From Piliocolobus tephrosceles (taxonomy: Eukaryota; Chordata; Mammalia; Primates; Cercopithecidae), in assembly GCF_002776525.5 (NCBI RefSeq), contig NC_045435.1, forward strand, positions 125,219,038-125,283,037: DNA of 64,000 nt, given 5' to 3'. Every line of letters begins with the position of its first letter. Position 1 is the first letter of the stretch. Below the pieces are notes generated by a model, which had not been told where the DNA came from, did not search any database, and saw only the letters and a list, made by a program, of their open reading frames with translations. A program made the position numbers and the translations under genes. This document shows, piece by piece, positions 48,640 to 61,702 of this stretch.

Positions 48640-50345
48640 CAGGGAAGACATGATTCAGAAACCAAAAGTGATACCAATTCTTGAAGATGAATTTAAAATG
48701 AAGCTGATGATCTGAATATAGATATGAATCATAAAAAGTAAACATATTCCTGAGCAACCAATGGGTCAATATAGAAATAAAAAACAAAAAATAAAAAAAA
48801 CTTTGAAACAAATTAAAATGGAAATACAACATACTAACATATTTGAAATATAGCAAAACCAGTACCCAGAGGAATATTTATAGCAATAAAGACATATATA
48901 AAAAATAGAAATAGAATGATGTCAGATAAATAACCTAACTGTACACCTCAAGGAAATAGGAAAGCAAAGACAAACAAAACCCCAAATTAGTAAATGGAAA
49001 TAATTAATATTAGATCACAACTAAACAATAGAAAGACTAAAAAAATACAAAGGAAAACCAAAATGAGACATTAGTTTGTTGAAAAGATAAATGAAATTGA
49101 CAAATCATCAACTGGACAAGCTAAGAAAAAAGTAAAACTGCAGACAAAAAAGAAGACATTACAACTGACAAAATGGAAATGTAAAGGATTATTAGATACC
49201 ACTATAACTATACACCCAATAATTGGAAAACTTAGAACAAATGTATACATTTCTGGACATACACAACCTAGCAAGACTGAAGCATGAAGAAATAGAAAAC
49301 ATAAACAGATAGGTGCTAACTAATTAGATAATTAAAAAGTCTCCCATTAAAAAAATTAGGACTGCTGCTTCACTCCTGAATTCTACGAAATATTTAAAAA
49401 ATAACTAATACCAATTATTATTGAACTATTCCAAACAATTGAAGAGAAGGAAATACCTCCAAATATATTTTATGAGGCCAGCATTACCCTAATAGCAAAA
49501 AAAAAAAAAAAAAAAAAACAAGAAAAATAGAAAACTACAGGCCAATATCTCTGTTAAAATAGGTGCAAAATTTGTACACAAATCACTACTATACCTAATT
49601 TAATGATATATTGAAAATATCATTTATTATAATCAATTAGTATTTATCCCAGGGATGCAAGGATAGTTCAAAATATGCAAATTCATAAATTTGATAGATC
49701 ACTTCAACAGAATCAGGACAAAAACTATATGACTATTGCAAAATACGCTGAAGATATTTGATAAAATTTAATGTCGTTTTATGATAAAAACTCACAACAA
49801 GTTGGATATGCCAGGAACAAACCACAAAATGATAAAGGCCATATATGGCAAATCTATAGCTAGTACCATATTAAACAGAGAAAAACTGAATGCCTTCTCA
49901 CTAAGATCTGGAACAAGACAAGAATGCTTCCATTCATCGTTTTTTAATATAAATATATATTATTAAAATACACATATATCTTACTGGAAATGGAGGGAGA
50001 TTTTTTCACTTGATGACATATATTTTCCTAAAATATCAATATCAAACCTAATGTAAGATTTTAGAAGAATTCCCTTTCAAACAAAGGTTAGTTTTCTACC
50101 ACAAACAATTCTGTTTAACGTTTTTCTTAATCAATGTTGTCTAATCAAAGTACTGATAATATTTAGTGTTGGCAAAGATGTGAGGAAGCAGAAGCTCTCT
50201 CACCCTGCTGAGGAGATATTTTTACCAAAGTAATTGAACCCATTAAATCACTTTGGAGAAAATTATTGCATTGTTCAGCAATGTTCAAGCACTTCTACTT
50301 TTCAACCTGTTCCCTCAGAGATATGGTCTAAGGAGAAATGCTTAA
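48640..50345 (+). mobile_element. Old L1, plus strand, internally deleted
   Basis: ORF2 phrases on the plus strand: 'acctaactgtacacctcaagg', 'gaaattgacaaatcatcaactgg', 'actacaggccaatatctctg', 'ccagggatgcaaggatag', 'aacaagacaagaatgcttcc'. They stop at about 49945. At 50160-50345 a diverged L1 3' part follows ('gtgttggcaaagatgtgagg', 'aaatcactttggagaaaatt'). The part between is not recognisable. All frames are broken. An A(22) run lies at about 49498-49519. Confidence 0.8.
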
Positions 50346-50449
50346 GCTTAGTTGGAATACCATTGCAGGCAATAGTGATATTTTATTTTTAGATTTTTAC
50401 TTCCAATTCCTTTATTTTCTTATGGCTTTATTTCTTAGTGTATAGACAT

Positions 50450-50451
<2 letters not shown>

Positions 50452-50487
<36 letters not shown>
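50452..50487. repeat. (CA)18 microsatellite
   Basis: Eighteen uninterrupted AC units. A pure run of this length is usually variable in a population. Confidence 0.97.
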
Positions 50488-50490
<3 letters not shown>

Positions 50491-50589
50491 CAGCAGAATT
50501 TCTTAGTTTGAGTTTCTTACGTATTGTATGAATAGGATCTAGTTGGAGGTATAAGAAAGATAAAACATCAGTTTGAAAAGTACCCCTAT

Positions 50590-51690
50590 CAGAGCAACAT
50601 GAATTCTGCTAAAATCAAAGCAAGAACAAACATTAAATTTGTGTTAAAACTTGATTGGAAGAATAGTGAAATCATTGATGTTTTATAAAATGTTTAAAGA
50701 GACAATGACCAAAAGAAATCAGGGGTTTACAAAGGAGTAACACATTTTAAGAAGGGATGAGAGGATATTGAAGATGAAGCCCACAGTAGCAGACCATCCA
50801 CATCAATTTGCAAGGACAAAAATCATCTTGTTCATGCCCTGAATGGAGCATATCAGATTAACAGAAGAAACAATAGCCAACACTATTGACATCTCAATTG
50901 ATTCAGCTTACACAATTCTTACTGAAAAAAATTGGTGTTGAGCAAACTTTTCACTCAATGGTGCCAAACTGTTGTAGTCAGATAAGGTGCAGATAAGAGT
51001 AAAGCTTCCAATTGAAATTTAAACCAGTGGGGTCAAAATCCTAGGCTTTGCTAGCATGATCCCAATGATAAAGCACAATCAAAGCAATGGCTATCAAGAG
51101 GTGAAACTGTTCTAGTCAAAGCAAAAGTGGACTAATCAAGGGCAAAGATTTTGGCAACTGTTTCTTGGAATTCTCAAGCCATTTTGCTTGTTGGCTTTCT
51201 GGAGGTACAAACAAAAGATAACATCTCATCTCGTTATGAGAGTGTTTTGAGAAAGTTAGTCAAAGTTTTAGCAAAAAAAAAACACCCAGGGAAACATCAC
51301 CAGAGTCTCTCTCCACCATAACATTGTTCCTGTTCATTCCTCTCATCAAGCACGGGTAATTTTGTGAACGTTTCCATGGGAAATCATTAGGCGGTCTCCC
51401 TATAGTCCTGATTTGGCTGTTTTTGACTTCTGGTTTTCTAATATTAAAAAAAATTTAAGGACAACTATTTCTCTTCAGTGCATAATGTAAAAAATAATGA
51501 ATTAACATGGATACATTCCCAGGATGTTCATCTCTTTAGGGATGAACTAAATTGTTGATATCATCATTTACCAAAGTGTCTTAAACTTGATGGAGCTTAT
51601 GTTGAGAAAATCAATTTACTTTTTTTATTTTTATTTTTTAATTTCATTTTTTGAACTTTTGACATCCCCTTGCATGTGTATTCATATACA
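50590..51690 (+). mobile_element. Mariner transposon, dead transposase
   Basis: Conceptual translation across frames gives mariner landmarks in order. 'NIKFVLKL' lies near 50630. The HTH-linker words 'EDIEDEAHSSRPSTS' lie near 50763-50810. 'AQSKQW' is at 51073-51090, then 'SWNSQAILLVGFLE' at 51163-51204. 'LHHNIVPVH' lies near 51311 where the family has HDN, so the second catalytic Asp has become His. 'SPYSPDLAVFDFW' (51395-51433) keeps the third catalytic Asp (GAC at 51425). 'KCLKLDGAYVEK' ends the protein near 51610. The right terminal repeat is visible at about 51650-51680 ('tgaacttttgacatcccct'). The left terminal repeat was not found. Stops and frameshifts are frequent. Hsmar2 or MARNA type is likely. 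Confidence 0.85.
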
Positions 51691-52254
51691 TACATATATA
51701 CCCATATAAATATACACATTCTTAGTGTAAATATGTTTCTTCATGTGTAGGGTACATATGTCTTACAAATTTAGCTTCAAAGTTTTAGAAAGTTACACAA
51801 AAAATGAAGTCTTATTTGCACTCAGTAACAGTTTCATTTATTTATTAACATCTCTGAAAACTCCCATAATGAGTTTGACATGTATTCTTTCAGTTCCTGA
51901 TTATTTCTGCCACATTTAAATGTATTAATAAACTATATATATATATATATGGCATGTATGTGTGTATGTGTGTGTCAGTGTCTGTACTCACTAACCTGCT
52001 TTCCTATTCAGCATTATATTTTCCTATTATCTCTAGTAGTTCATGTAAAATAATATATTCATTTAAACTGCAGATAGTAAACAATAATAGGAATATTCAA
52101 TGTTTCATAAATGTATTCCCTTACTGAGGAACACTTAGGTTATTCCATTTATTTATTTATTTATTGCTGAAAAGCTATTAACTATAAGCCTCTGCTCAGA
52201 CCAAATGTGAAAGTCTCTTTGCTATCAAAATTTTCAGTTGATATGCAGTTCCTT
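51691..52254. repeat. AT-rich stretch with TA/TG and TTTA repeats
   Basis: Tracts seen: degenerate CATA at 51690-51715, (TA)n then (TG)n at 51932-51980, and (TTTA)n at about 52147-52165. No gene is seen. Confidence 0.8.
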
Positions 52255-52440
52255 TTCGACGTTCAAAGCACACTATGACGATGTTCCCTATTAACCCCAT
52301 TTTAACAGATTAGCAAATGAGTCTCAGAGATAGTAAATAATTTTCCCAAGATCATCAAGCTATGTGGGGTGCCAATATCTGTATACAGGTCTATCTCATT
52401 CTGGAAACTGTGTTCTAATCAAAGCATTGCATAATATATA
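52255..52440 (+). repeat. MIR SINE
   Basis: 'aaccccattttaacagattagcaaatgagtctcagagatag', 'taaataattttcccaagatcatcaagc' and 'tggaaactgtgttctaatcaaagc' match the 3' two-thirds of MIR. Confidence 0.8.
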
Positions 52441-52577
52441 TTCAATTCACAGAATTAGATTGTGATATCAATTATTTTCTGTTTCACAAAGCTTGTTTTT
52501 CCCAACCTTATAATTTGTGGCAATGATGATGTATACTATTGCCTGAATAAGCTAATAACCAGTTAAGAAGAAGTTTT

Positions 52578-52872
52578 ATAATAGTGCAATGGCTCACACC
52601 TATAATCCCAATACTTTGGGAAGTAGAGGTGGGAGGATCACTTGGGCCTAGGAGTTCGAGACCAGCCTAGCCAGGTAACATAGCAAGAACCCATCTCTAC
52701 AAAAAATGAGAAAAAGATTGCTGAGCATGGTGGCACACAGCGTAGTCCCAGCTAATCAGGAGGCTGAGGTGAAAGGATCACTTGAGCCTGGGAGGTTGAG
52801 GCTGCAGTGAAGTGCAATCAAGCTACTGCACTCCACCTTGAGCAACAGAGGGAGACTCTGTCCAAAAAAAAG
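52578..52872 (+). mobile_element. AluJ-like, full length
   Basis: Older diagnostic words: 'gaggatcacttgggcctaggagttcgagaccagcctagcc' and 'gatcacttgagcctgggaggttgaggctgcagtga'. The tail is short. No clear target duplication. Confidence 0.92.
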
Positions 52873-52919
52873 GGCATACTTTAAAAAATACTTTTACTTG
52901 TTTTAAAAGTTTTGATTAC

Positions 52920-53196
52920 GGCCAGGCATGGTGGCTCACGCCTGTAATCCTTGCACTTTGGGAGGCCGAGGCGGGCGGATCACGAGGTCAGGAGATCGAG
53001 ACCATCCTGGCTAACACTGTGAAACCCCGTCTCTACTGAAAATACAAAAAATCAGCCTGGTGTCGTGGCGGGTGCCTGTAGTCCCAGCTACTTGGGAGTC
53101 TGAGGCAGGAGAATGGCATGCACCCGGGAGACAGAGCTTGCAGCGAGCCAATATCGGGCCACTGCACTCCAGTCTGGGAAACAGAGCGAGACTCCG

Positions 53197-53228
<32 letters not shown>
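52920..53228 (+). mobile_element. AluY-like, full length
   Basis: 'ggccaggcatggtggctcacgcctgtaatcc' through 'gaatggcatgcacccgggagacagagcttgcag' and an A tail of about 28. A short 'attac' occurs on both sides (ends at 52919; starts at about 53228), a weak target duplication. It lies only 47 bp from the AluJ in the same orientation. Confidence 0.95.
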
Positions 53229-53230
<2 letters not shown>

Positions 53231-54374
53231 ACAAAGAAAGATAAGTTTTGACATAAATAATGAAAGACTAAATCAGTTTAAGACAATCAGATTATAAACT
53301 CATGAGATTGCTACTGTGTGAAGGAAATGCAAGGTTATCACATTGTGGTCAAAAGTTTGAATCTTTGCCAGCCTAATGCTGACTGAAAATCATTTATCCT
53401 CTGACAGTTACTGCCCTTTACCTTTTTTCAAATCACTAAAGAGTAAGTATCACCATTTATATATCTGCAAGAAAAAGCTCAAGTTACAAAAATAAACAAA
53501 TAAATGAAGTGATGGTCAGAGCCTTTTCTCTAAAAACCAGAAAAGCACAGGGAAGAAAAAAATGTGTTTATGATTACTAAACATTCCATATATGTGTTTA
53601 CGATTAATAAAAGTTTCAAGAAAAAAATGTTCAGCTTGTGTCCATGTGTTGGAGGTTTATGAGTGTGCTAAGAAATCTTGTACAACAATGAAAATACAGA
53701 AAAATTGAGTTCCACACAGAAGGATATTGCTACGAACCTTGAAATATTTCATTTCAACATTTGCCAGTAACCAAAATTCCATCGCTCTTATCTTACATTC
53801 CCTTTCATCAGTAAAAGTAAAAGAGGAAGCAGCCAAAATCTCCCTTTGCAGGGGGCAGTAAGGAGCAGATGTATGTCTACTAGTAATTTCATAGTGTAAA
53901 TCTGGCTAATAATTTCTTGTATGTATTTTGTTGGGTACTATGTTTTATTCAAAAATATATGACACTAACCATATTATCAACATGAAAAAATGTAAAATAT
54001 TATCAAATGAAACTTCTTAATATTAATACTTTCAAGCTAGCCTTAAGATATCACTGTAGGCTTTCCTATAGAGAAATTTTATTTCCTTCTTAAATAACTT
54101 TGCTTTTCAAATGAATATCACAAATTTTGAAAAGTTAAAACATATTTAAGAATGCTTCATTCACGTAAAGGGCATTTTTTTAAAATGACTTTCCTAAAAG
54201 TGCTGCTGATCAGGGTAAAGCCAAGAATATATGTGCCACATATATAACGAAACAAATAATTTGTATAGCAAATAATTAACTCATGTAAATCTATAAGACA
54301 TAAAACAGTAGAGAAACTAAAATAAACACATAGATATTTCACAGAATATAACATGTAAATGATGAATGAATTAA
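53229..54374. other. Unique AT-rich stretch
   Basis: Nothing recognised. Confidence 0.55.
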
Positions 54375-54930
54375 GATGGCCAACTTCATTAAAATTTAGA
54401 GCAGTGTTAATTAAAACAAAAATGAGTAATTGTTGAAACCTACCAGGTTACCCAACTCAAAATGTTTAACAACAACAACAGTAGTCCAGGATATAGAGCA
54501 CCAGAAATTCTCATTAGTTGCAGGTAGAAGAGAAACTTGATACAGCTACTTTGAAAAGCAGTTTCCCATTACCTAGTAATGATATGGTCAAACATCCTGA
54601 GTCAGCAAAGTAACATCAAGCATATAACACAGAGAAACCCTTGCCCTTGTTAACCAAAGATCTGTACAAGAATGATCATAACAGTAATGCCTATAATCAC
54701 AAGAAACCCAAAATAACTGAATTGTATATCAAAAGGAGAATTGTATATCAAAAGTGATATATTCATAAATAAAATATGGTACAGCAGCAAAAATGAGTGC
54801 ACTACATCTTACACACTAATGTAGTTGCATCTCAAAAAACATGAGCAATCAAATGTCTCAGAGGAATGCTATATGTACAATACTGCTTACATTTTAACGT
54901 TCCAAAGCGTAGAAAATTAACATCACATAT
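54375..54930 (+). mobile_element. Old L1M 3' end, plus strand
   Basis: 'ttaattaaaacaaaaatgag', 'tacagctactttgaaaagcagtttc', 'cccaaaataactgaat', 'aataaaatatggtacagcagc' and 'tgtagttgcatctcaaaaaacatgagc' follow the L1M 3' UTR order. Diverged, with a small 'attgtatatcaaaag' tandem copy at 54721-54752. Confidence 0.7.
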
Positions 54931-56479
54931 TGTATTCACAAATGCACATGTAGTAAATGATAAAGGAGAGAAAGGAAATGACAAATCAACTTTCAAATTA
55001 GCAATTATTATTGGGTTGAAGGATCTGAAATGTACATATGAATGGATACACAGAGACTTTCAAAAATCTTGATCATATCAGTATCCTATTTCTTAATCAC
55101 TTTTAAAAATACATAAATAAAAAAAAAACAAAAACAGATACACCAACAAGTAAATGAATGAAACCAAAAGTTAAAATACTGTCATTTATAAATTTCGTAG
55201 TTTTGGTGAAGGTTTTCCACCATCCTATCTGCAATTATTTATTAATTAAATGACATGGGAACATACTTTAGAGTCTCGTAGGGTTCTAATATTCTTTGAT
55301 TCTATATTTCTGTGGCATGACACTTTTGGTAAATGTAGGCAATGTATCAGCAAATGGTTTATAAGTACAAACATAACCTTTTGTTATTTTCTTCATTAAT
55401 TAAGTCTTTACCTTACATTTATCTGTAAAATAAGTGTGCAATAAAGACACAAAATTCATTCTATTTCTATAAACAAGGATTAAGAAACGTTACAGTTATT
55501 GATTTATGTGTGAGCTAACATAATATCACACTTAAAGATATAAAACATTGTAATTTTTGGTGTAAACAGTGAGAAATTTGCAAGTATTATGCTTCAAAAT
55601 TTTAAAAGAAGTTATAAAATTATTGTGTTTACAATCAGCTTTTGCTATGAGAAATAATAGCACTTGCTCTATTCTACTCTCATTTAAGTTTACTTTGCTC
55701 TCTAGAAGTTATTCTGTATCTTGCTGAAGAGCCTTACTACCAACTTTAAGTCTGTAATGAAAGACACCTACTCAGATTTTCACAGGTGCATTAGGCTTCA
55801 TTCAAAATGAAAACCATAATATATATGGGTTTGAAAAGCCAATTATTGGAATAAATTAGTTCTTTATCTTGGAGGGGCAGCTGATATTTCAAATAGAGGT
55901 TGAACATATTTTTTAAAAACTACTTTTCCTCATAAAATCTTTTTGGCACTAAAGTTGAAAATATTCAATTCTGAATCCATACATGGCACATAATTCTTGT
56001 GCATAGCAGAAAAATATACCACTAATCAGCAAAGAATGTATGTGAGTACTAGTCAAATATTCCTTTTGCCTTTTAAAGAAAAGACAGTTTTATTTGATAA
56101 ATGACATTAGGAATTGAAAAGAAAGGCTGAATGCATAAAAGCCTGTAAAAATATGTATTTTTATGCTCATGGTAGAATAAAACACTGCCAAAATTCATGT
56201 CAATCCTGTTAGTTTGAGTCTCTTTTTCTATGTACTACCATGAATTTTAGTTAACAAGTGTGTAAGGCCACCATTGCTACTGTAATTAGGGAAAAATGTG
56301 CAACTCGTGGCCAAATGAAAAAAATAAATTGCTTTATGGAATTTCATAACTGACGTATTCATAGGGTCCTTGACCAAAACCAATTTTATAGGGAGAGTTC
56401 TTTTTTCTCTCTCTCAAAAATAAAATGTTCTACTTTAAAATTTAAAGCACCTATAAGACCTATTGACCAAGATCCTGGT
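54931..56479. other. Unique AT-rich stretch
   Basis: No transposon or gene recognised. A TGACGT core occurs near 56353. Confidence 0.5.
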
Positions 56480-57568
56480 TGCTTTCAGGAGCCGGTGTTG
56501 AGTGTCTGTGGCTTTTCCAGGTGCACCGTGCAAGCAGTTGGTGGATCTACCATTCTTGGGTCAGGAGAATGGTGATCCTCTTCTCACAGCTTCACTAGGC
56601 AGTGCTGCAAGTGGGGAATCTGTGTGAGGGCTCTGACTCCACATTTACCTTTGGCAATGCCCTAGCAGAGGTTCTCCACGAGGGCTCTGCCCCTGCAGCA
56701 TGCCTCTGAAATCTAGGCGGTGGTTTCCGTACTTCAGTCCTTGACTTCTATGCACCCGCAGGCTCAACATCACATGGAAGCTGCCAAGGCTTAGGACTTG
56801 CATCCTCCTAAGCCATGGCCCTAGCTGTACCTTGAACCATTTTACTCACAGCTGGAGCAGCAGGGACATAGGGCACCAAGTCTCCAGGTTGCACACAGCC
56901 CCAGGCTGCACATAGCAGGGGAATCCTATGTCCCACCCACAAAACCATATTTTCTTCCTGCACTTACAGACTTGTGATTGGAGAGACTGCTGCAAAGGTC
57001 TCTGACATGCCCAGGAAACATTTTCCCCATTCTCTTGGTAATTAACATCCAGCTCCTTGTTACTTATGCAAATGTCTGCAGCAGGCTTGAATTTCTCCCT
57101 AGAAAATGGGTTTTTCTTTTCTGTCGCATTGTCAGGCTCTAAATTTTTCAAATGTCTATGCTTTCCTTCCTCTTAACTGCTTTGTTGCTTAGAAATTTCT
57201 TTCACAAGATACCCCCAAATCATCTCTTTCAAGTTCAAAATTCCACAGATCTCTAGGGCCGGGGCAAAATGCCTCCAGTCACTTTACTAAAGCATAACAA
57301 GAGTCAACTTTGCTCCAGTTCCCAACAAGTTCCTTATCCCCATCTGAGACCACCTCAGCCTGGATTTTATTGTCCACATCACTATCACCATTTTGGTCAG
57401 AGCCATTCAACAACTCTCTAGGAAGTTCCAAACTTTCTCACATTTTTCTATCATCTTCTGAGCCCCCTACACCTTTCCAACCTCTGCCTGTTACCCTGTT
57501 CTATAGTGGCTTCTACATCTGTGGGTGTCTTTACAAAGCAGGCTTCCACTACCCACTACTAATTTACT
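56480..57568 (-). mobile_element. THE1/MST internal region
   Basis: Antisense THE1-type internal phrases: 'ttgagtgtctgtggcttttccaggtgcacc', 'tagcagaggttctccacgagggctctgcccctgcagc', 'ttgtcaggctctaaatttttc', 'aatgcctccagtcactttact', 'ctcagcctggattttattgtcc'. About 1.1 kb is present, ending at the left without a second LTR. MaLR elements lack a working envelope and here the frames are broken. Confidence 0.88.
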
Positions 57569-57941
57569 ATATTAGTCCATTCTCATGCTGCTAATAAAGA
57601 CATACCTACGACTGGGTAATTTATTAAAAAAAAAAAAAAAAGTTTAATTGCCTCACAGTTCAGCATGGCCTGGGAGGCCTCAGAAAACTTACAGTCATGG
57701 CAGAAGACGAAGCAAATATGTCCTTCTTCACATGGCAGCAGAAGAGAGAAGTGCAGGGGAACCGCCCTTTTTAAAACCATCAGATCTCATGAGACTTATG
57801 CACTATTGTGAGAACACCATGAAGAAAACTTGCCCCCATGATTCAATTACCTCCCACTGGGTCTCTCCCACAATATGTAGGGATTATAAGAGCTAAAATT
57901 TAAGATGAGATTTGGGTGGGGACACAGCATAAACCATATCA
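57569..57941 (-). mobile_element. THE1/MST 5' LTR (MaLR)
   Basis: On the minus strand the LTR starts 'tgatatggtttatgctgtgtcc' and ends near '...ggactaatata'. On the plus strand it is seen as 'tattagtccattctcatgctg...gacacagcataaaccatatca'. Complete LTR, joined to its internal region at the left. Confidence 0.93.
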
Positions 57942-57947
57942 CACAGC

Positions 57948-58002
57948 ACTATATATATATAAAATATATAGTTTATATATGTGTGTGTACATATAATTTA
58001 TA

Positions 58003-58030
<28 letters not shown>
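57948..58030. repeat. (TA)n / (TG)n compound microsatellite
   Basis: Alternating TATA and TGTG runs directly beside the LTR end. Confidence 0.9.
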
Positions 58031-58033
<3 letters not shown>

Positions 58034-59579
58034 TAAAATAATTTTGAAAACACATAGTCATTCACAGTTTACATATGAGGCAACTAGGGTGGCTATAGTT
58101 GATGTTTCACAGCAAATGAAATGGCAGACAAATGGCAGAGCTCAGGCATGCTTTCCGTTTCCAAAATATATTTGCCAAACTTTAAATATATTACGATTTC
58201 TCTTCATCCTGATCGATTAAAACTGTCTCAAGCTCCAATAATTATTTTTTTTTTAAGAAAGGAGGGTAATTATCTTTTGGAACATAAGATGTATGGAACT
58301 ATGTTACATATATAAAACAATTAAAATGTAGCCATTTCTTTCTAATCTCTTTTCTGAGCTCCCTACCTTGCATAGAAGCTTTAAATTTGAGAATCTCAGC
58401 ATTTGCAGGTTATTATTGTCTCTACTGAATGATTGATTTTTTTCAGGTACACATGGAGACATTTCATGTTCAACTTCAACTTATTACCCCAGATGGTACT
58501 AGATGGCCAGAGAAAGTGTACGAGTCTATGTGTGCTGGAAAGAGGTGGTAGGATTTATATACATTATTCTTTAACCATGGGTAGTTAAGCAGGTGTCCTT
58601 GACAGAAATCTCTAATCATCATCCTTCTTTCTATGTCTTTTGATATAACGTAATCTATGACTAGACTTCTGCCACACTACTGCTCCTGGTCATCGGAGAA
58701 GATCCTCTTTATATTGTGTGAAATAGAAGTTCAATATACACATCTCACATCTCTCAAGCAGGTACACAGGTGCACACGAATTCCTGCACACAGGATCTGG
58801 AAAGTCAAAAACTCCTATCTAATCACCTTACACTTTTCTTATCTCACATGGCCACATGAAGGGCTTCTCCTAGAATCATAGCTCTCAAATTTGGATGAAA
58901 ATTAGAATCACCGAGGAAGCATAATAAACTATCAATTCTGGTAGCTACTGTCCAAGACTGATTCAATCAGATTCTTCATTAAAAAAAATTAAGTCATACT
59001 ATCAAGGGATAAAGCATAACATTGATATTTTTCAATAGTGCTCAGTTAATGTACAGCAAGGAGCACACACCTAGATGAGAAGCCTGTCCTGGTCTGCTTC
59101 CAGGAATGATTATCCCAGTCTTCCTAGGTGTGGCAGTTCTAGATTTCTCATATTCCTGTATTATTTAACTGCAGCATATGCCTCCTTTCTCTGCTTTACC
59201 ATGGATTCTGACAGGGAAAGAAATAGAAGAAAGGTTTGACCACTTCACTTTATGTATTTGATTAAGTATCAGACTTCAGCTTTAGAGATTTTTTTAATGA
59301 GAACTATTCATGGTATTTAAAAAATGCTATCCATATTAGTCACTTGTCAGAACTAGTTAAAAGTCCTATGTAAGCATTTATTTCCAAATAAATCAAGTTA
59401 AAAAAAATAACAGAAACTCACTCCACAGTTAAAGTTTTTTTCTCCCAAAGAAAACTTAATCCCAGGCTCACCCTGAGTAAATTATAATACAATAAATGCA
59501 AAGGAATAAGATGATGAAAAAATGAGTAATAATGTGATTATTTGTCCACTGAATAAAATAAAATAAGATATACATAAAT
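58031..59579. other. Mostly unique sequence with MER5-like piece
   Basis: At 58878-58980 'ctctcaaatttggatgaaaattagaatcacc' and 'gattcaatcagattctt' look like the left half of a MER5 element (plus strand). No gene is seen elsewhere. Confidence 0.5.
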
Positions 59580-60897
59580 AGAAGTGATGCAGCAGGAATA
59601 TGGAGTAGAAAGCTCCAGACCCTTCTGTCTTGGAAGAGAGACTGAATTAATAACCATATACATGCTAGAATACCTCCATTTATACTCTAGAAACTAGTTA
59701 AGAAGTACAGTACCCAGGTCAATGTAAAACCAAAAAGGATTCCAGAGAAAAGGGTAGAAAATTTGCAATGTTTTGAAGCTATGCCTATGCTCTTCCCCCA
59801 TACAGCACAGCATATACAACTGGAAAGAAACTTCCCAAGCTTGGGTTCTTCCATTGCGTTAAAAACAAAATAGTGAAGAATGCCTCTTTGGTCTGTTGTT
59901 CATTAATTCTTTTGCCCCTATCTTAAGTTAGAAACAAAAGACGAGGCATGTATATCTTGGGAATTTTAGAATTTTAGAAATAGAGAAGGAGACATTATTA
60001 CTTCTTATTTGAGAGAGAGTTTATTTGAGAAATGACCTCAAGCTCCCTAAATTTGAAGAGTTAAATGGACATAAAAAATAGAAAAGCTGAAAGAACTGTA
60101 GGACATGTGCAAGGAAAACCACGCTCAGACATTGTAATAAAACTGTCTATAGTAAAAAGAAAAACATTTAAATCAACAAAGAAAAAAGTCATCACATACA
60201 AGAAAATTTACATACAAGAATCAGTGAATTTTTTTAGCAGAAGAAGGAAGTAGAAGATGTATTAAGGTGCTGAAACAGCAACAATCCCTATCATCTAAGA
60301 ATCTTGTATCCAGTAAAACTGTTCTTTAAAAGTGAAAGAGGATTTAAGACTTTCCTCAATAAATAAAAGTTGAGAAAGTGCACTACACTAAATCTTCTCC
60401 ACAGAAACACTGACAGAAATCCTGCAAGTTGAAATGAAGAAATGCTAGAAAGCAACACAAAGCCAAAAGGAAATTTAAAGTTCAAGAGTAAAGGTAAATA
60501 TAGGAACAAATTTAGTAGCCTGCACAATTTCTATATCAATTCATACAATTTTAATGACAAAAAACTGTAAATATAAGCTAATTAGACAACACAGAATTTG
60601 TGACACTGACATAATGTGTGGAGTGGAGCTGTGAAGCAGAGTTTTTGTGTGAAATTTAATTGCAATTGCTATTAGTTTAAAAGAGAATGGTGTAACTTTA
60701 GGATCTTTTGTGTAATTTTAATGGTAGTCTCAAAGAAAATATCTACAGAATATATGCAAATGAAAATGAGAAGACAATCAAAGATTTTCACTATAAAAAG
60801 TTATTAATACACAAAAGATGACAGTTACAGAGTAAAGAGAAACTAAAGCTAAAAGAAATACAGTAAATAATTAACAAAATGGCATTAAGTCTTTGCC

Positions 60898-61231
60898 TGT
60901 CAGTAATTTCGTTATTTTATTATTTATTTTTCTTTTTTTTGAGAAAGAATCTCACTCTATCACCCAGGCTGGAGTGCAGTGGCATGATCTCAGCTCACTG
61001 CAACCTCTGTGCCCGGGTTCAAGTGATTCTTGAACCTCAGCCTCCCAAGTAGTTGGAACTGCAGGTGTGCACCACCATGCCTGGTTAATTTTTGTATTGT
61101 TAGTAGAGATGGGATTTCACCATGTTGGCCAGACTGGTCTTGAACTCCTGACCTTAAGTGATCCACCCACCTCAGCCTCCCAAAGTGCTGGGATTACAAG
61201 TGTGAGCTAACATGCCAGGCTGTCAGTAATT
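60898..61231 (-). mobile_element. Full-length Alu with target duplication, in L1
   Basis: The T-rich tail complement (60909-60940) is followed by 'gagaaagaatctcactctatcacccaggctggagtgcagtgg', ending 'attacaagtgtgagctaacatgccaggc'. The 11-bp duplication 'tgtcagtaatt' is identical at 60898-60908 and 61221-61231. Confidence 0.97.
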
Positions 61232-61702
61232 ATTTAAATTTAATTTCCCATTCAAAACACATAGATTGACTGAACTATTTTTTAAGGATATTACCCTAAT
61301 GCCTTCTCTAGAGAGATTAATTTTAGATCTAAAAATAAACATAGGCTGGAAGTGATAGGATTTAAACAAAAAACAGGCATTCTGCATAAATGGCAGCAAA
61401 AACACAATAAAGGTGGCTATGCAATTTTTAGACAGAATAGACTTTGAGTGAAAAAATGTTATAATAGAAAACAAGAGCATTACACAATGAAAAATACAGT
61501 CAGTCCACTCAAAGGCTGTAATAGTTATAAATACTTATGTGCCAAACTACAGAGCTCTTAAAGATATGAAGCAGACATTGAGAGAATTGAAGAAAGAAGT
61601 AGAAAGCAACACAGTAAGAACAGGATACTTTACTACTCCACTTTCAATAATAGATATAACAACCAAACAGAATACCAGTAAGAAAACAGAGGGCTTGAAT
61701 AA

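Noticed and set aside
52578..53228. Tandem Alu pair as one duplicated unit
   Set aside because: The two Alus belong to different age classes (AluJ-like and AluY-like), so they are independent insertions 47 bp apart.
53060..53251. 63-codon plus-strand ORF ending in poly-lysine
   Set aside because: It is the AluY 3' half read through its A tail.
57310..57594. 94-codon plus-strand ORF with Ser/Pro-rich text
   Set aside because: It is the antisense reading of the THE1/MST internal region and LTR.
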